Of a DNA stretch of 36,449 bases, positions 8,890 through 16,471 are shown piece by piece (the stretch's first letter is position 1; the number at the start of each line of letters is the position of its first letter). A program made the translations under genes and the position numbers. The DNA comes from Parvibaculum sp. (GTDB lineage Bacteria; Pseudomonadota; Alphaproteobacteria; Parvibaculales; Parvibaculaceae): NCBI RefSeq assembly GCF_002684405.1, contig NZ_NYVD01000171.1, forward strand, positions 1 to 36,449, read 5' to 3'. The notes below the pieces were generated by a model. It ran no database searches, had not been told where the DNA came from, and saw only the letters and a program-made list of their open reading frames with translations.

Positions 8890-8917
8890 AAATGGCCGGG
8901 CGATTGCCCGGCCATTT
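8890..8917. terminator. Strong bidirectional rho-independent terminator
   Basis: AAATGGCCGGGC at 8890-8901 pairs perfectly over 12 bp with GCCCGGCCATTT at 8906-8917 around the loop GATT, then TTCGTTTG. On the opposite strand the stem is likewise flanked by A/T. It sits between the stop of the repeat protein (+) and the stop of kdsD (-), so it can end both transcripts. Confidence 0.8.
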
Positions 8918-8940
8918 TCGTTTGTGGGATATCATGTGCC

Positions 8941-9969
8941 CTACATCACACCGGCGCGCAGGAAGTCGTGGATATGGACGAGGCCGACGGGCTTGTCGGC
9001 ATCGACCACGAAGAGGCTGGTGATCTTCTTGTCATTCAGGATGTTGAGCGCTTCGGAGGCCAGCATGGAAGGCGGGATCGATTTGGGCCCAGGTGTCATG
9101 ACCTCGCCCGCGGTCTTGGTCAGCAGGTTTTCGCCCATGTGACGGCGTAAATCGCCATCGGTGATGATGCCGGCCAGTGCGCCCTTTTTGTCCGTGATGC
9201 CGATACAGCCAAAGCTTTTCTCCGACATGATAATCAGGGCCTGGCTCATCGGCATGGACTGGTCGGCGAGTGGCAGCGACGCGCCTGCATGCATGATTTC
9301 GCGGACATGGCGGAGCATCGCGCCGAGCTTGCCGCCGGGATGGAAGACGCGGAAATCGCTTGCCGTGAAGCCCTGACGTTCCAGCAGGGCGATGGCCAGC
9401 GCATCGCCGAGCGCAAGCTGCATCGTGGTCGAGGTGGTGGGGGCGAGGCCGTTGGGGCAGGCCTCCTCGGCGCGTGGAAGCACCAGCGGAACGGTCGCAG
9501 CCTTGCCGAGCGCGCTCGTGTCGACCGAGGTAATCCCGATCAGCGGTATCGAAAAACGCTTGGCGAAGGTGATGATCGAGGTGAGTTCGGCGCTTTCGCC
9601 CGACCAGGAGAGCGCCAGAATGGCATCGTCCGGCGTGATCATGCCGAGATCGCCATGGGAAGCCTCTCCGGGATGAACGAACTGGGCCGGTGTGCCGGTG
9701 GAGGCAAGCGTCGCGGCAATCTTGCGGCCCACATGGCCCGATTTGCCCATGCCGGTGACGACGACGCGCCCTGCGCGGCGCTGGCCGTCGCCATCCTCGC
9801 CCCGCACAGCCGCCAGCAATTCGACCGCATCGGAAAACGGACCGTCCAGCGAGGCGGCCATCTGCTTCAGCCCGTCGATTTCCAGCTCCAGTGTCCGCCG
9901 GGCGGAGGCGAGGTGATCGTGTGACTGGCTTTCATCCGGTGAGGCGGCGCCGGCCTTGCTCTTCGACAA
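8941..9969 (-). CDS. kdsD: Arabinose-5-phosphate isomerase, KpsF/GutQ family
   Basis: A 342-residue cytoplasmic enzyme that converts ribulose 5-phosphate to arabinose 5-phosphate, the first step to Kdo for lipid A/core or capsule. Residues about 30-215 are a SIS domain with GMGKSGHVGRKIAATLASTG (73-92), the FVHPGEASHGDLGM stretch (97-110) and LSWSGES; a pair of CBS domains follows (about 225-342), the standard KdsD order. The start is TTG at 9967-9969: AGGAG lies 6 bases upstream and the length fits the family. It is transcribed toward the repeat protein gene and diverges from the YbhN-type gene with about 218 bases between starts. KpsF paralogues are often tied to capsule; here the surrounding LPS genes make a general Kdo role likely. 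Confidence 0.93.
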   Translation of the reverse strand: MSKSKAGAASPDESQSHDHLASARRTLELEIDGLKQMAASLDGPFSDAVELLAAVRGEDGDGQRRAGRVVVTGMGKSGHVGRKIAATLASTGTPAQFVHPGEASHGDLGMITPDDAILALSWSGESAELTSIITFAKRFSIPLIGITSVDTSALGKAATVPLVLPRAEEACPNGLAPTTSTTMQLALGDALAIALLERQGFTASDFRVFHPGGKLGAMLRHVREIMHAGASLPLADQSMPMSQALIIMSEKSFGCIGITDKKGALAGIITDGDLRRHMGENLLTKTAGEVMTPGPKSIPPSMLASEALNILNDKKITSLFVVDADKPVGLVHIHDFLRAGVM

Positions 9970-10187
9970 ATCGATCTCCTGAAAGGGTTGCGTTTCTCTT
10001 CGGCCAGTTCGTCTATGGCCGCAGGGTTGCCTGTTGTTTGCCTCACCTTATAGCAGGGGACAGGCGATCAACGGAATCGTCCAGAACGGTACAGGAAACA
10101 GCCGGTTCACACGGTATCGGCCGGTTTCTTTGTTAACCCCTGTGCTCTACACTTTCGCCGAGTGATCAAGCGAGGGTTCAGTATCAG

Positions 10188-11192
10188 ATGCAGCGTATCT
10201 CCCCACGCTGGCGGCAGGGGGCAATCACGGTCACAGTGCTGGCCCTAGTCGGCTATCTCGCGCTGTCGGTCATGGCCGATGGCGACCGTCTCATGGAGTC
10301 CGTGGCGGTGATCGGCTGGGGGCGGCTTGCCCTCGTCTTGATGCTTTCCCTTGCCAATTACGCGCTGCGCTTCTGGCGCTGGCAGCTATATCTCGGCTGG
10401 CTCGGCCATGCCGTTCCGGCATGGCGCAGCCTTCTCGTCTATCTGAGCGGCTTTGCGCTCACCGTGAGTCCCGGCAAGGCAGGCGAGGCGGTACGGTGCC
10501 TCTATCTGCGCCGCGACGACGTTCCCTATTCCACAGGGTTGGCGATGATGTTCGTGGAGCGGCTGCTCGATCTTATCGCCATTCTGGTTCTCGCCTCCTT
10601 CATCCTGCTGGCGCGTCAGGACCTCGCCTGGGCGGTTGGTTTCTTTGCCCTTTGCGTCGCGTTGGGGCTTGCCGTGTTGCATCATCGTCGGACACCGGAT
10701 CTGCTTGTCGCGCTGGGCTCGCGTTTGGGAGCGCGTGCCGCCAATGCTGGGGCCTGGCTGTCCACGACGCTCATGCACGCCCGCGCGCTGCTGCGCTGGG
10801 GACGTCTTGTGCCTGCGCTGGCGATCGCGATCGTCTCTTGGGGCGCGGAGGGTGTCGGTGTCTGGTTGCTTGCCAGCGCTTTTCCTGCCAGCCCCGATCT
10901 TGTCTTTTCCATCGGCGTCTACGGACTGGCGATCCTGGCCGGCGCGGCGGCGGTGTTCCTGCCTGCCGGGCTCGGCGGCACCGAAGCTGCCATGACTGGT
11001 CTTTTGCTGGCCGCCGGGCTCTCCCTGCCGGAAGCGGTGGCGGTCACTTTGATCTGTCGGCTTGCAACGTTGTGGTTTGCCGTTGGCTTGGGCGCGGTCG
11101 CGCTTCTCTGGCTCGAATATCGCGGAGACGACGGTGAGGATTTGGGCAAAGATCGCTCTGCCGAACTGCATCCGGGGGAGGCATCCCAATGA
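10188..11192 (+). CDS. YbhN/LPG-synthase-TM family integral membrane protein
   Basis: 334 residues, mostly hydrophobic, with several inner-membrane helices from residue 13 onward. Two family landmarks are visible: SPGKAGEAVRCLYLRRDDVP, matching the family's 'P.r.GE..R...L' loop, and FLPAGLGGTEAAMTGLL, matching its second glycine/glutamate loop. This is the membrane part of lysylphosphatidylglycerol synthases (UPF0104/YbhN), here without a soluble transferase domain. Such stand-alone proteins often occur beside lipid-linked sugar genes and are suspected flippases. GAGGG lies upstream of the ATG. Its TGA overlaps the ATG of the HAD-UbiA gene by 4 bases, making it the first gene of a coupled four-gene operon. 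By context it may flip or handle the polyprenyl-phosphate sugar made by the operon (inference). Confidence 0.85.
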   Translation: MQRISPRWRQGAITVTVLALVGYLALSVMADGDRLMESVAVIGWGRLALVLMLSLANYALRFWRWQLYLGWLGHAVPAWRSLLVYLSGFALTVSPGKAGEAVRCLYLRRDDVPYSTGLAMMFVERLLDLIAILVLASFILLARQDLAWAVGFFALCVALGLAVLHHRRTPDLLVALGSRLGARAANAGAWLSTTLMHARALLRWGRLVPALAIAIVSWGAEGVGVWLLASAFPASPDLVFSIGVYGLAILAGAAAVFLPAGLGGTEAAMTGLLLAAGLSLPEAVAVTLICRLATLWFAVGLGAVALLWLEYRGDDGEDLGKDRSAELHPGEASQ

Positions 11193-12631
11193 ATGAAACA
11201 CCCCAGTTCGCTGCGGAATCTGTTCTCTGCGTCGATCTCGACGGCACGTTGTCGCGTACCGACACGCTGATCGAAACCCTGCTGATGCTGCTGAAACAAA
11301 AGCCGCTGGCGGTGTTGCTGTTGCCGTTCTGGCTGATGCGCGGTCGGGCGGCCTTCAAAGCGGCCGTCGCACAAGCGGTTCGTTTCGATCCGGAGAGCCT
11401 TGCCTATAATGAGGAACTGGTCGACTGGCTGCGCACTGAAAAGGCGGCGGGGCGGCGTATCGTGCTGGCAACCGCGGCAGATGAGCGGATCGCCCGGCCC
11501 ATCGCGGCGCATCTGGGTATCTTCGACGATGTGATCGCCAGCGACGGCTCGGCCAATCGCAAGGGCAGGGCCAAGGCGGAGGCGCTGCGCAATGCCTATG
11601 GCAGTTTCGTCTATGTTGCGAATGCCGATGTGGATGTGCCCGTCTGGGAAGCGGCCGACGGGGCCGTGCTTGTCGCGGGCTCGCCGCGTATAGCACGGCG
11701 TCTTTCCGGCCGAGTGTCGTTCGCGCGTGTCTTCGGTCCGTCTTCGGAGCGTCCGGCCTGGCGTTTGTGGCTGCGGCAGTTGCGGGTGCATCAATGGGCG
11801 AAGAACGCGCTCATTTTCGTGCCGCTGGTACTCGCGCATCAGATCACGAATCCGGAAAAGCTTTCCATCGCCGCAATGGCGTTCCTTGCCTTCAGCCTTT
11901 GTGCCTCAAGCGTCTATGTGCTGAACGACCTTCTGGATCTGGGGTCGGACCGCAGGCATGTCACCAAGAAGAACAGGCCCTTCGCAGCCGGCGTTCTGCC
12001 GCTGGCGGCAGGGTTCACGATGATCCCGCTTCTGCTCGTGCCGGCCTTCGCGATTTCGCTCGCTATCGATATCGGTTTTGCAGGTGTGCTTGTGGGCTAT
12101 TACGGACTGACGCTGGCTTATTCGCTCGAACTCAAGCGACAGGCGGTGGTCGATGTCTTCACGCTGGCGGGTCTCTATACGATCCGGCTTTTCGCAGGTG
12201 GCGTGGTTGCCGGTGTGTATCTCTCCCCATGGCTGCTGGCGTTTTCGATCTTCCTTTTTCTGAGCCTCGCCATCGTAAAGCGTGTAGGCGAATTGCAGGG
12301 GCTTCCCCGCGACAGCGCGGGTGCGCTGCATGGCCGGGGTTATGGGCGGGACGATCTCCCGATACTGACCGCGTTGGGCGTTGCCTCGGGCTATGCGAGC
12401 GTGGTGATCTTTTCGCTCTATATCAATGCGCCCGACAGCCGGGCGCTTTATCCCCATCATGAGTTTCTATGGCTTTTCGTGCCTCTTATTCTCTTCTGGA
12501 TCAGCAGGGTCTGGCTCAAGACCTGGCGCGGCGAGATGCATGACGACCCCATCGTTTTTGCGCTGAAGGACAGGGTGAGCCAGTTGACGGCTTTGGTCGC
12601 CGCTGGCGTTCTTCTGGGATCGGCACTTTAA
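11189..12631 (+). CDS. HAD phosphatase-UbiA prenyltransferase fusion, DPPR synthase-like
   Basis: 480 residues. The N-terminal domain (about 10-175) is a haloacid-dehalogenase-type phosphatase: DLDGTLSRTD supplies the two catalytic aspartates (D16, D18), ATAADER is motif II and NRKGRAKAEAL provides the lysine. Motif IV is degenerate (VANADVDVPVW). The C-terminal domain (about 190-480) is a polytopic UbiA prenyltransferase with RVHQWAKN (199-206) and the Asp-rich NDLLDLGSDRRHVTKKNRP (246-264), the pattern of decaprenyl-phosphate phosphoribose (DPPR) synthase of mycobacteria. Known family chemistry: PRPP plus polyprenyl phosphate gives polyprenylphosphoryl-5-phosphoribose, which then needs a 5-phosphatase. 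The fused HAD domain is a natural candidate for that step (inference). The gene overlaps its upstream neighbour by 4 bases and is one base from the DprE1-like gene. A quinone-type prenyltransferase role is less likely in this company. Confidence 0.85.
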   Translation: MNETPQFAAESVLCVDLDGTLSRTDTLIETLLMLLKQKPLAVLLLPFWLMRGRAAFKAAVAQAVRFDPESLAYNEELVDWLRTEKAAGRRIVLATAADERIARPIAAHLGIFDDVIASDGSANRKGRAKAEALRNAYGSFVYVANADVDVPVWEAADGAVLVAGSPRIARRLSGRVSFARVFGPSSERPAWRLWLRQLRVHQWAKNALIFVPLVLAHQITNPEKLSIAAMAFLAFSLCASSVYVLNDLLDLGSDRRHVTKKNRPFAAGVLPLAAGFTMIPLLLVPAFAISLAIDIGFAGVLVGYYGLTLAYSLELKRQAVVDVFTLAGLYTIRLFAGGVVAGVYLSPWLLAFSIFLFLSLAIVKRVGELQGLPRDSAGALHGRGYGRDDLPILTALGVASGYASVVIFSLYINAPDSRALYPHHEFLWLFVPLILFWISRVWLKTWRGEMHDDPIVFALKDRVSQLTALVAAGVLLGSAL

Positions 12632-12632
12632 A

Positions 12633-13943
12633 ATGTCCAACGACTTCCAAAGCTGGGGGCGCTTTCCGGCAGCCCCCCACCAGAAAGCGGTCGCATGGCG
12701 CGACCGCCGCCACATGCCCATGCTTGGCGACGGTCCGGTTCTCGCGCGCGGCAATGGGCGTTCCTATGGTGATGTCTGCCTGAACGATGGGGGCACGCTT
12801 CTCACCACGCGCGCTCTCGACAAGTTCATCCTGTTCGATGCAGAAGCGGGCGAGCTGGTGTGCGAGCCGGGTGTGCTCCTCTCAGACATTCTCGACCTTA
12901 TCGTGCCGAAGGGCTGGTTTCTGCCGGTCGTGCCGGGAACCCGGCTTGTGACGGTCGGTGGCGCAATTGCAAATGATGTTCATGGCAAGAACCATCACCG
13001 TTTTGGTACCTTCGGCACCAATGTTCTCGACTTCCGCCTGCTGCGGTCCGATGGGACGGCGCTTAGCTGCTCACGGGACGAGAACGCCGAGCTTTTCACC
13101 GCGACGATTGGCGGGCTGGGGCTGACCGGGCTCATTGCCGAGGTCCGGCTGAAGCTCCGCCCCATCGCCTCGAGCTATCTGGAAGGCGAGCAATTCCGTT
13201 TCGATACGCTGGACGAGTTCTTTGCCCTGTCGGAGGGATCGGAAGCGTCTCACGAATATACGGCCGCCTGGATCGACTGCCTGGCGGAAGGCGACAGGCT
13301 GGGGCGGGGACATTTCATGCGCGCCAATCATGCGGCGGATGGGGGGCTCGATCCGGCCACCCGGTCCCTGCCTCTTGCCGTGCCGCTGACGCCGCCCTTG
13401 TCGCTTGTGACCCGGGTGAGCCTGCGCGTCTTCAACACGCTCTATTACGAGCGCCAGCGGGTGCATGAGGTGTCGCGGCGCTGGCATTTCGACCCTTATC
13501 TCTTTCCGCTCGACAGCATTGCGAACTGGAACCGGCTCTACGGACCCAAAGGGTTCCTGCAATATCAATGTGTGGTGCCGGACAATGAGGCGCGGGCGGC
13601 TTCCGCGGAACTGCTCAAGGAAATCAGCCGATCGGGCCAGGGCTCGCCGCTGGTCGTCTTCAAGACTTTCGGCGATGTCGCGTCGCCCGGCCTGCTGTCC
13701 TTCCCCATGAAGGGCGCGACGCTGGCGCTCGACTTTCCCATTCTCGGCAAGCGCACATTTGAGCTGCTTGATCGGCTGGACGGAATCGTCGCGGAAGCCG
13801 GCGGGCGGCTATATCCGGCCAAGGATGCGCGGATGAGTGTGGAGATGTTCGAAAAGGGCTTTCCGGCGCTGGACCGTTTTATGAAACAGATCGATCCGGC
13901 ATTCGAGTCCGGCTTCCAACGCCGTGTGATGGGGAGGGCGTGA
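12633..13943 (+). CDS. FAD-dependent oxidoreductase, DprE1-like
   Basis: 436 residues with a VAO/PCMH-type FAD domain: ARGNGRSYGDVCLNDGG (38-54) binds FAD and GGAIANDVHGKNHHRFGTFG (109-128) is the hallmark of decaprenylphosphoryl-ribose 2'-oxidase (DprE1). Near the C-terminus, GGRLYPAKDARMS contains K397, which aligns from memory with the catalytic Lys418 of the mycobacterial enzyme. At the position I align with mycobacterial Cys387 (the benzothiazinone target) the residue is Ala365, in LALDFPI. Likely reaction: oxidation of the ribose 2'-OH of the lipid-linked sugar to the keto form, on the cytoplasmic or periplasmic face of the inner membrane. It starts one base after the UbiA stop and overlaps the SDR gene, so stoichiometric co-translation is expected. 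A generic alditol or sugar oxidase is the alternative. Confidence 0.87.
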   Translation: MSNDFQSWGRFPAAPHQKAVAWRDRRHMPMLGDGPVLARGNGRSYGDVCLNDGGTLLTTRALDKFILFDAEAGELVCEPGVLLSDILDLIVPKGWFLPVVPGTRLVTVGGAIANDVHGKNHHRFGTFGTNVLDFRLLRSDGTALSCSRDENAELFTATIGGLGLTGLIAEVRLKLRPIASSYLEGEQFRFDTLDEFFALSEGSEASHEYTAAWIDCLAEGDRLGRGHFMRANHAADGGLDPATRSLPLAVPLTPPLSLVTRVSLRVFNTLYYERQRVHEVSRRWHFDPYLFPLDSIANWNRLYGPKGFLQYQCVVPDNEARAASAELLKEISRSGQGSPLVVFKTFGDVASPGLLSFPMKGATLALDFPILGKRTFELLDRLDGIVAEAGGRLYPAKDARMSVEMFEKGFPALDRFMKQIDPAFESGFQRRVMGRA

Positions 13944-14680
13944 TGACGCGCATTGTGATTTTCGGTGCCACATCGGCGATCGCGCAGGCCGCCGCCCGGC
14001 AATGGGCGGCCGCTGGCGGTGCCTGCTTTGTGCTGGTGGGACGTAATGAGACCGCGTTGGGCGATATCGCCGCCGATCTGACCGCACGCGGAGCGGAGGA
14101 TGTGATCGCGAAGCCTGCCGATTTGGCGGTGCTGGACGGGCTCAGCCGTCTCTGTGCGGAGGCGGAAGAGGCGCTTGGCGGGATCGATATCGCGCTCATC
14201 GCCCATGGCGTCCTGCCCGACCAAGTCGAGGTGACCGCCTCGGCAGACAATCTTCTGGAAAACCTCGGTGTCAATGCGTTGAGTCCGGCCGCGCTGATGG
14301 TCGAATTTGGGCGGCTCATGAAGGATCGCGGGCATGGCAGTCTTGTTGTCATATCCTCGGTGGCCGGTGACCGGGGACGACCGAGCAACTGGGCCTATGG
14401 AGGCGCGAAGGCCATGCTCTCCGTCATGGGCGAGGGCATGGGCCTGGAGCTCGACAGCGCCGGGGTTAATGTCGTGGTCGTGAAGCCCGGCTTCGTCGAT
14501 ACGCCGATGACGGCGGATTTCCCGAAGGGGCCTTTATGGGCCTCGGCCGATCAGGTGGCCGGGGCCATCGTGCGGGCGGTCGGGAAAAGACGAAATGGTG
14601 TGATATATGCGCCGGCATGGTGGCGATTTGTCATGCTGATCGTCCGTTTCGCACCTGCCTTTATCGTGCGCCGACTGTGA
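13943..14680 (+). CDS. Short-chain dehydrogenase/reductase, DprE2-like
   Basis: 245 residues. The N-terminal Rossmann motif reads IFGATSAIAQAAA (the usual TGxxxGxG is degenerate, as in DprE2 proteins). NAG is replaced by IAHG, the catalytic Ser is in VVISSVAGDRG, and YGGAK supplies the YxxxK pair. The hydrophobic, basic C-terminus (VMLIVRFAPAFIVRRL) could touch the membrane. Expected role with the preceding flavoenzyme: NAD(P)H-dependent reduction of the 2'-keto lipid-linked sugar to the arabino form, completing a 2'-epimerisation. Two overlapping starts exist: GTG at 13940 inside the upstream stop and ATG at 13943. I chose ATG because GGGGAGGG ends about 5 bases before it. Last gene of the four-gene operon. 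Confidence 0.87.
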   Translation: MTRIVIFGATSAIAQAAARQWAAAGGACFVLVGRNETALGDIAADLTARGAEDVIAKPADLAVLDGLSRLCAEAEEALGGIDIALIAHGVLPDQVEVTASADNLLENLGVNALSPAALMVEFGRLMKDRGHGSLVVISSVAGDRGRPSNWAYGGAKAMLSVMGEGMGLELDSAGVNVVVVKPGFVDTPMTADFPKGPLWASADQVAGAIVRAVGKRRNGVIYAPAWWRFVMLIVRFAPAFIVRRL

Positions 14681-14776
14681 TGACGTGGTTTCATTGTGCC
14701 GGGCGAACCAGGGCATCGGGGAACGGGCCCTTGTCTGAGAGCCGAGAAAGGCTAACCTCTTATGGATAGATGGTTT

Positions 14777-14840
14777 TCCAACCCGACCGTTGGTAGAGAA
14801 ACGGGTTGGACGCGCGTAAATGTAGTGTCAGGGACCTGAC
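14777..14840 (+). promoter_or_regulatory. Structured leader before the metallophosphatase gene
   Basis: TCCAACCCG (14777-14785) pairs perfectly with CGGGTTGGA (14802-14810). CCAAC in its left arm can instead pair with GTTGG at 14789-14793, giving two mutually exclusive stems. Directly before the GTG start lies the palindrome GTCAGG-GA-CCTGAC (14827-14840), which contains the AGGGA that would act as the ribosome-binding site. This looks like an operator or a translation-controlling hairpin; no known riboswitch class is recognised. Confidence 0.4.
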
Positions 14841-15650
14841 GTGGGACTAAAAAATCTCGTTCATCGTATCCAAAGCGCTCTGGGAGACAGCGGCGGTACA
14901 CCGCCCTCGGCCCCGGAAGGCATGCGCATCTATGCGATCGGCGATATCCATGGACGGGCCGATCTGCTGGAAGGACTTCTGGCACGCATCGAAAAGGATG
15001 CGCGGGACTTCTCCGGGCGCAAAGTGATCGTGTTTCTGGGCGACTACGTCGATCGCGGGATGGATTCGAGAGCGGTACTGGACCGGCTCGTGGCGGGGCC
15101 CCCGACGGCTTTCGAGGCGGTTTATCTCAAGGGCAACCACGAAGAAGCGATGCTGCAATTCCTCGCCGATGCCGAATTCGGCCGGACGTGGAAATATTAC
15201 GGCGGGCTTGAGACGCTTCATTCATATGGCGTCCGGGACCTTATGCGGCACGACAGCGCCGACGAATTCGAGCAAGCGCGTGAAAAGCTTGAGGCTGAAT
15301 TGCCCGAAGCGCATAAGAAGTTTCTCCAGCGGCTCGAGACGAGCGCCGAGTTGGGGGATTATTTCTTTGCACATGCCGGGGTTCGGCCGGGCGTTCCGCT
15401 ATCGAAACAAATTGACGAAGACCTGCTATGGATACGCGAGGACTTCCTCCTTTCGGAGAGTTCCTTCGGCAAAGTTGTCGTTCACGGACATACCCCGGAA
15501 GAGAAAGCCGTCTTTCGAAACAACAGAATTGGTGTGGATACGGGGGCGTACATGACCGGCGTCCTGACCGCTCTGGTGCTTGAGGGCAGGTCGCAGCGGC
15601 TCTTGCAGACCGGGCAGGACGATGCCCGCAGGCTTGCCGTTGCGAGTTGA
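14841..15650 (+). CDS. PPP-family metallophosphatase (Ser/Thr or Tyr protein phosphatase-like)
   Basis: 269 residues with the full calcineurin-like PPP signature: GDIHGRADLLEGLL, GDYVDRGMDS, KGNHEEAM, then FFAHAGVRPG and VVHGHTPEEKAV, which together supply the two-metal site. The family includes bacterial protein phosphatases that remove phosphate from Ser/Thr and Tyr, and dinucleotide polyphosphatases. The start is GTG with AGGGA about 8 bases upstream, inside a palindrome. A later in-frame ATG at 14922 would remove 27 residues before the first motif. The gene lies immediately upstream of a polysaccharide export set that contains a tyrosine autokinase but no Wzb-type or PHP-type phosphatase, so it may be the opposing phosphatase (inference). 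The alternative is housekeeping Ap4A or cell-wall-precursor hydrolysis. Confidence 0.85.
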   Translation: MGLKNLVHRIQSALGDSGGTPPSAPEGMRIYAIGDIHGRADLLEGLLARIEKDARDFSGRKVIVFLGDYVDRGMDSRAVLDRLVAGPPTAFEAVYLKGNHEEAMLQFLADAEFGRTWKYYGGLETLHSYGVRDLMRHDSADEFEQAREKLEAELPEAHKKFLQRLETSAELGDYFFAHAGVRPGVPLSKQIDEDLLWIREDFLLSESSFGKVVVHGHTPEEKAVFRNNRIGVDTGAYMTGVLTALVLEGRSQRLLQTGQDDARRLAVAS

Positions 15651-15690
15651 ACGACCGAGGTTTGCGGAATTTTCATTTCTTTTTGCGATC

Positions 15691-15763
15691 TTCGCCGGGA
15701 CGGTTTCGGCGAACAGAGCCCGCAGCCAATGGTCTTGGCAATCTACGGTGTGGTAGATTTGCC
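15691..15763 (+). promoter_or_regulatory. Two-hairpin leader upstream of the polysaccharide export gene
   Basis: Stem 1: TTCGCCG (15691-15697) with CGGCGAA (15707-15713). Stem 2: GGCAATCTAC (15737-15746) with GTAGATTTGCC (15753-15763), ten pairs and one bulged T. GCCAA at 15725-15729 can also pair with TTGGC at 15735-15739, which would open the base of stem 2. No T-run follows either stem. A leader-based control element or transcript-end structure is plausible. Confidence 0.35.
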
Positions 15764-15802
15764 GTAAGTACTTCTTGGCGTTGACAAATATGAGGACCAT
15801 CG

Positions 15803-16471
15803 ATGACCAGTCTGGCGCAATCTTCTTCGTCGTTCCGCAGGGACGCGGTATCGCGGCACGGATCGGCCATACAGCGCTGGTTACCCCTGATCGCAGCAGG
15901 GTTGCTGGTTCTCTTTTCGCTGGCAGGGTGTTCGGACGGTCCGAGAGAGAACCTGCCAGGGCCTCAAGCCGCGCCCGTGGCTGCGGGCGAGGTCCCGCTG
16001 CCGGAAGATGCCAATGTCGATTATACGCTTGGATCCGGCGACAAGCTTCGCGTCATCGTCTATGGCGAGAAGGATTTGTCCGGCGAATTCGACATTTCAG
16101 GCGCCGGGAATGTGGCCCTGCCGCTTGTGGGGCAGGTCCGCGCGCAGGGGCTGACGGTCGGTCAGTTCGAGACGGCGGTCGAGAACGCCCTCAAACAGGG
16201 TTATCTGAATGAGCCCCGGGTCAGTGTTGAGGTGTTGAATTATCGCCCGTTTTACATCTACGGAGAGGTTGGTGAGGCCGGTCAGTACCCCTATTCGAGT
16301 GGGATGACCGTGCTCAATGCCATAGCCGTTGCGGGGGGGTACACCTATCGCGCGGCCAACGACCGGGTCTACATCACACGCGGCAAGGGCAATGAGGTCG
16401 AGTATCCGGCCAGTCAGGCCGTGAAAATCCTGCCCGGGGACGTCATTCGAGTACCCGAGCGGTTCTTCTGA
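15803..16471 (+). CDS. Short polysaccharide export outer-membrane lipoprotein (OPX, GumB-like)
   Basis: 222 residues. An N-terminal signal with lipobox FSLAGC (Cys near residue 43) predicts a lipoprotein. A Poly_export domain follows (YTLGSGDKLRVIVYGEKDLS through VSVEVLNYRPFYIYGEV), then one SLBB domain (GEAGQYPYSSGMTVLNAIAV), ending ILPGDVIRVPERFF. The protein stops there, without the long C-terminal part that in Wza forms the outer-membrane alpha-helical pore. It is therefore like GumB-type short OPX proteins, which need a separate porin. The start is ATG at 15803 with GAGGACC upstream. It heads the export set (unknown secreted protein, barrel, autokinase) and probably forms the periplasmic collar between the ExoP-type kinase and the barrel (inference). 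Confidence 0.9.
   Translation: MTSLAQSSSSFRRDAVSRHGSAIQRWLPLIAAGLLVLFSLAGCSDGPRENLPGPQAAPVAAGEVPLPEDANVDYTLGSGDKLRVIVYGEKDLSGEFDISGAGNVALPLVGQVRAQGLTVGQFETAVENALKQGYLNEPRVSVEVLNYRPFYIYGEVGEAGQYPYSSGMTVLNAIAVAGGYTYRAANDRVYITRGKGNEVEYPASQAVKILPGDVIRVPERFF

Noticed and set aside
9289-9924. Long plus-strand ORF opposite kdsD, and similar antisense frames elsewhere
   Set aside because: They are expected shadows in high-G+C genes and their products show no motifs, while the opposite strand encodes clear families.
10088-10130. Imperfect GAAAC..CCGG / CCGGTTTC dyad between kdsD and the YbhN-type gene
   Set aside because: Pairing needs a bulge and a large loop and is not clearly above chance; no confident promoter boxes could be placed around it.
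15781-15786. Perfect TTGACA before the export gene as a promoter
   Set aside because: A -10 box at 17 bases would fall at 15804, inside the start of the coding sequence. No suitable partner is present, so it is probably chance.
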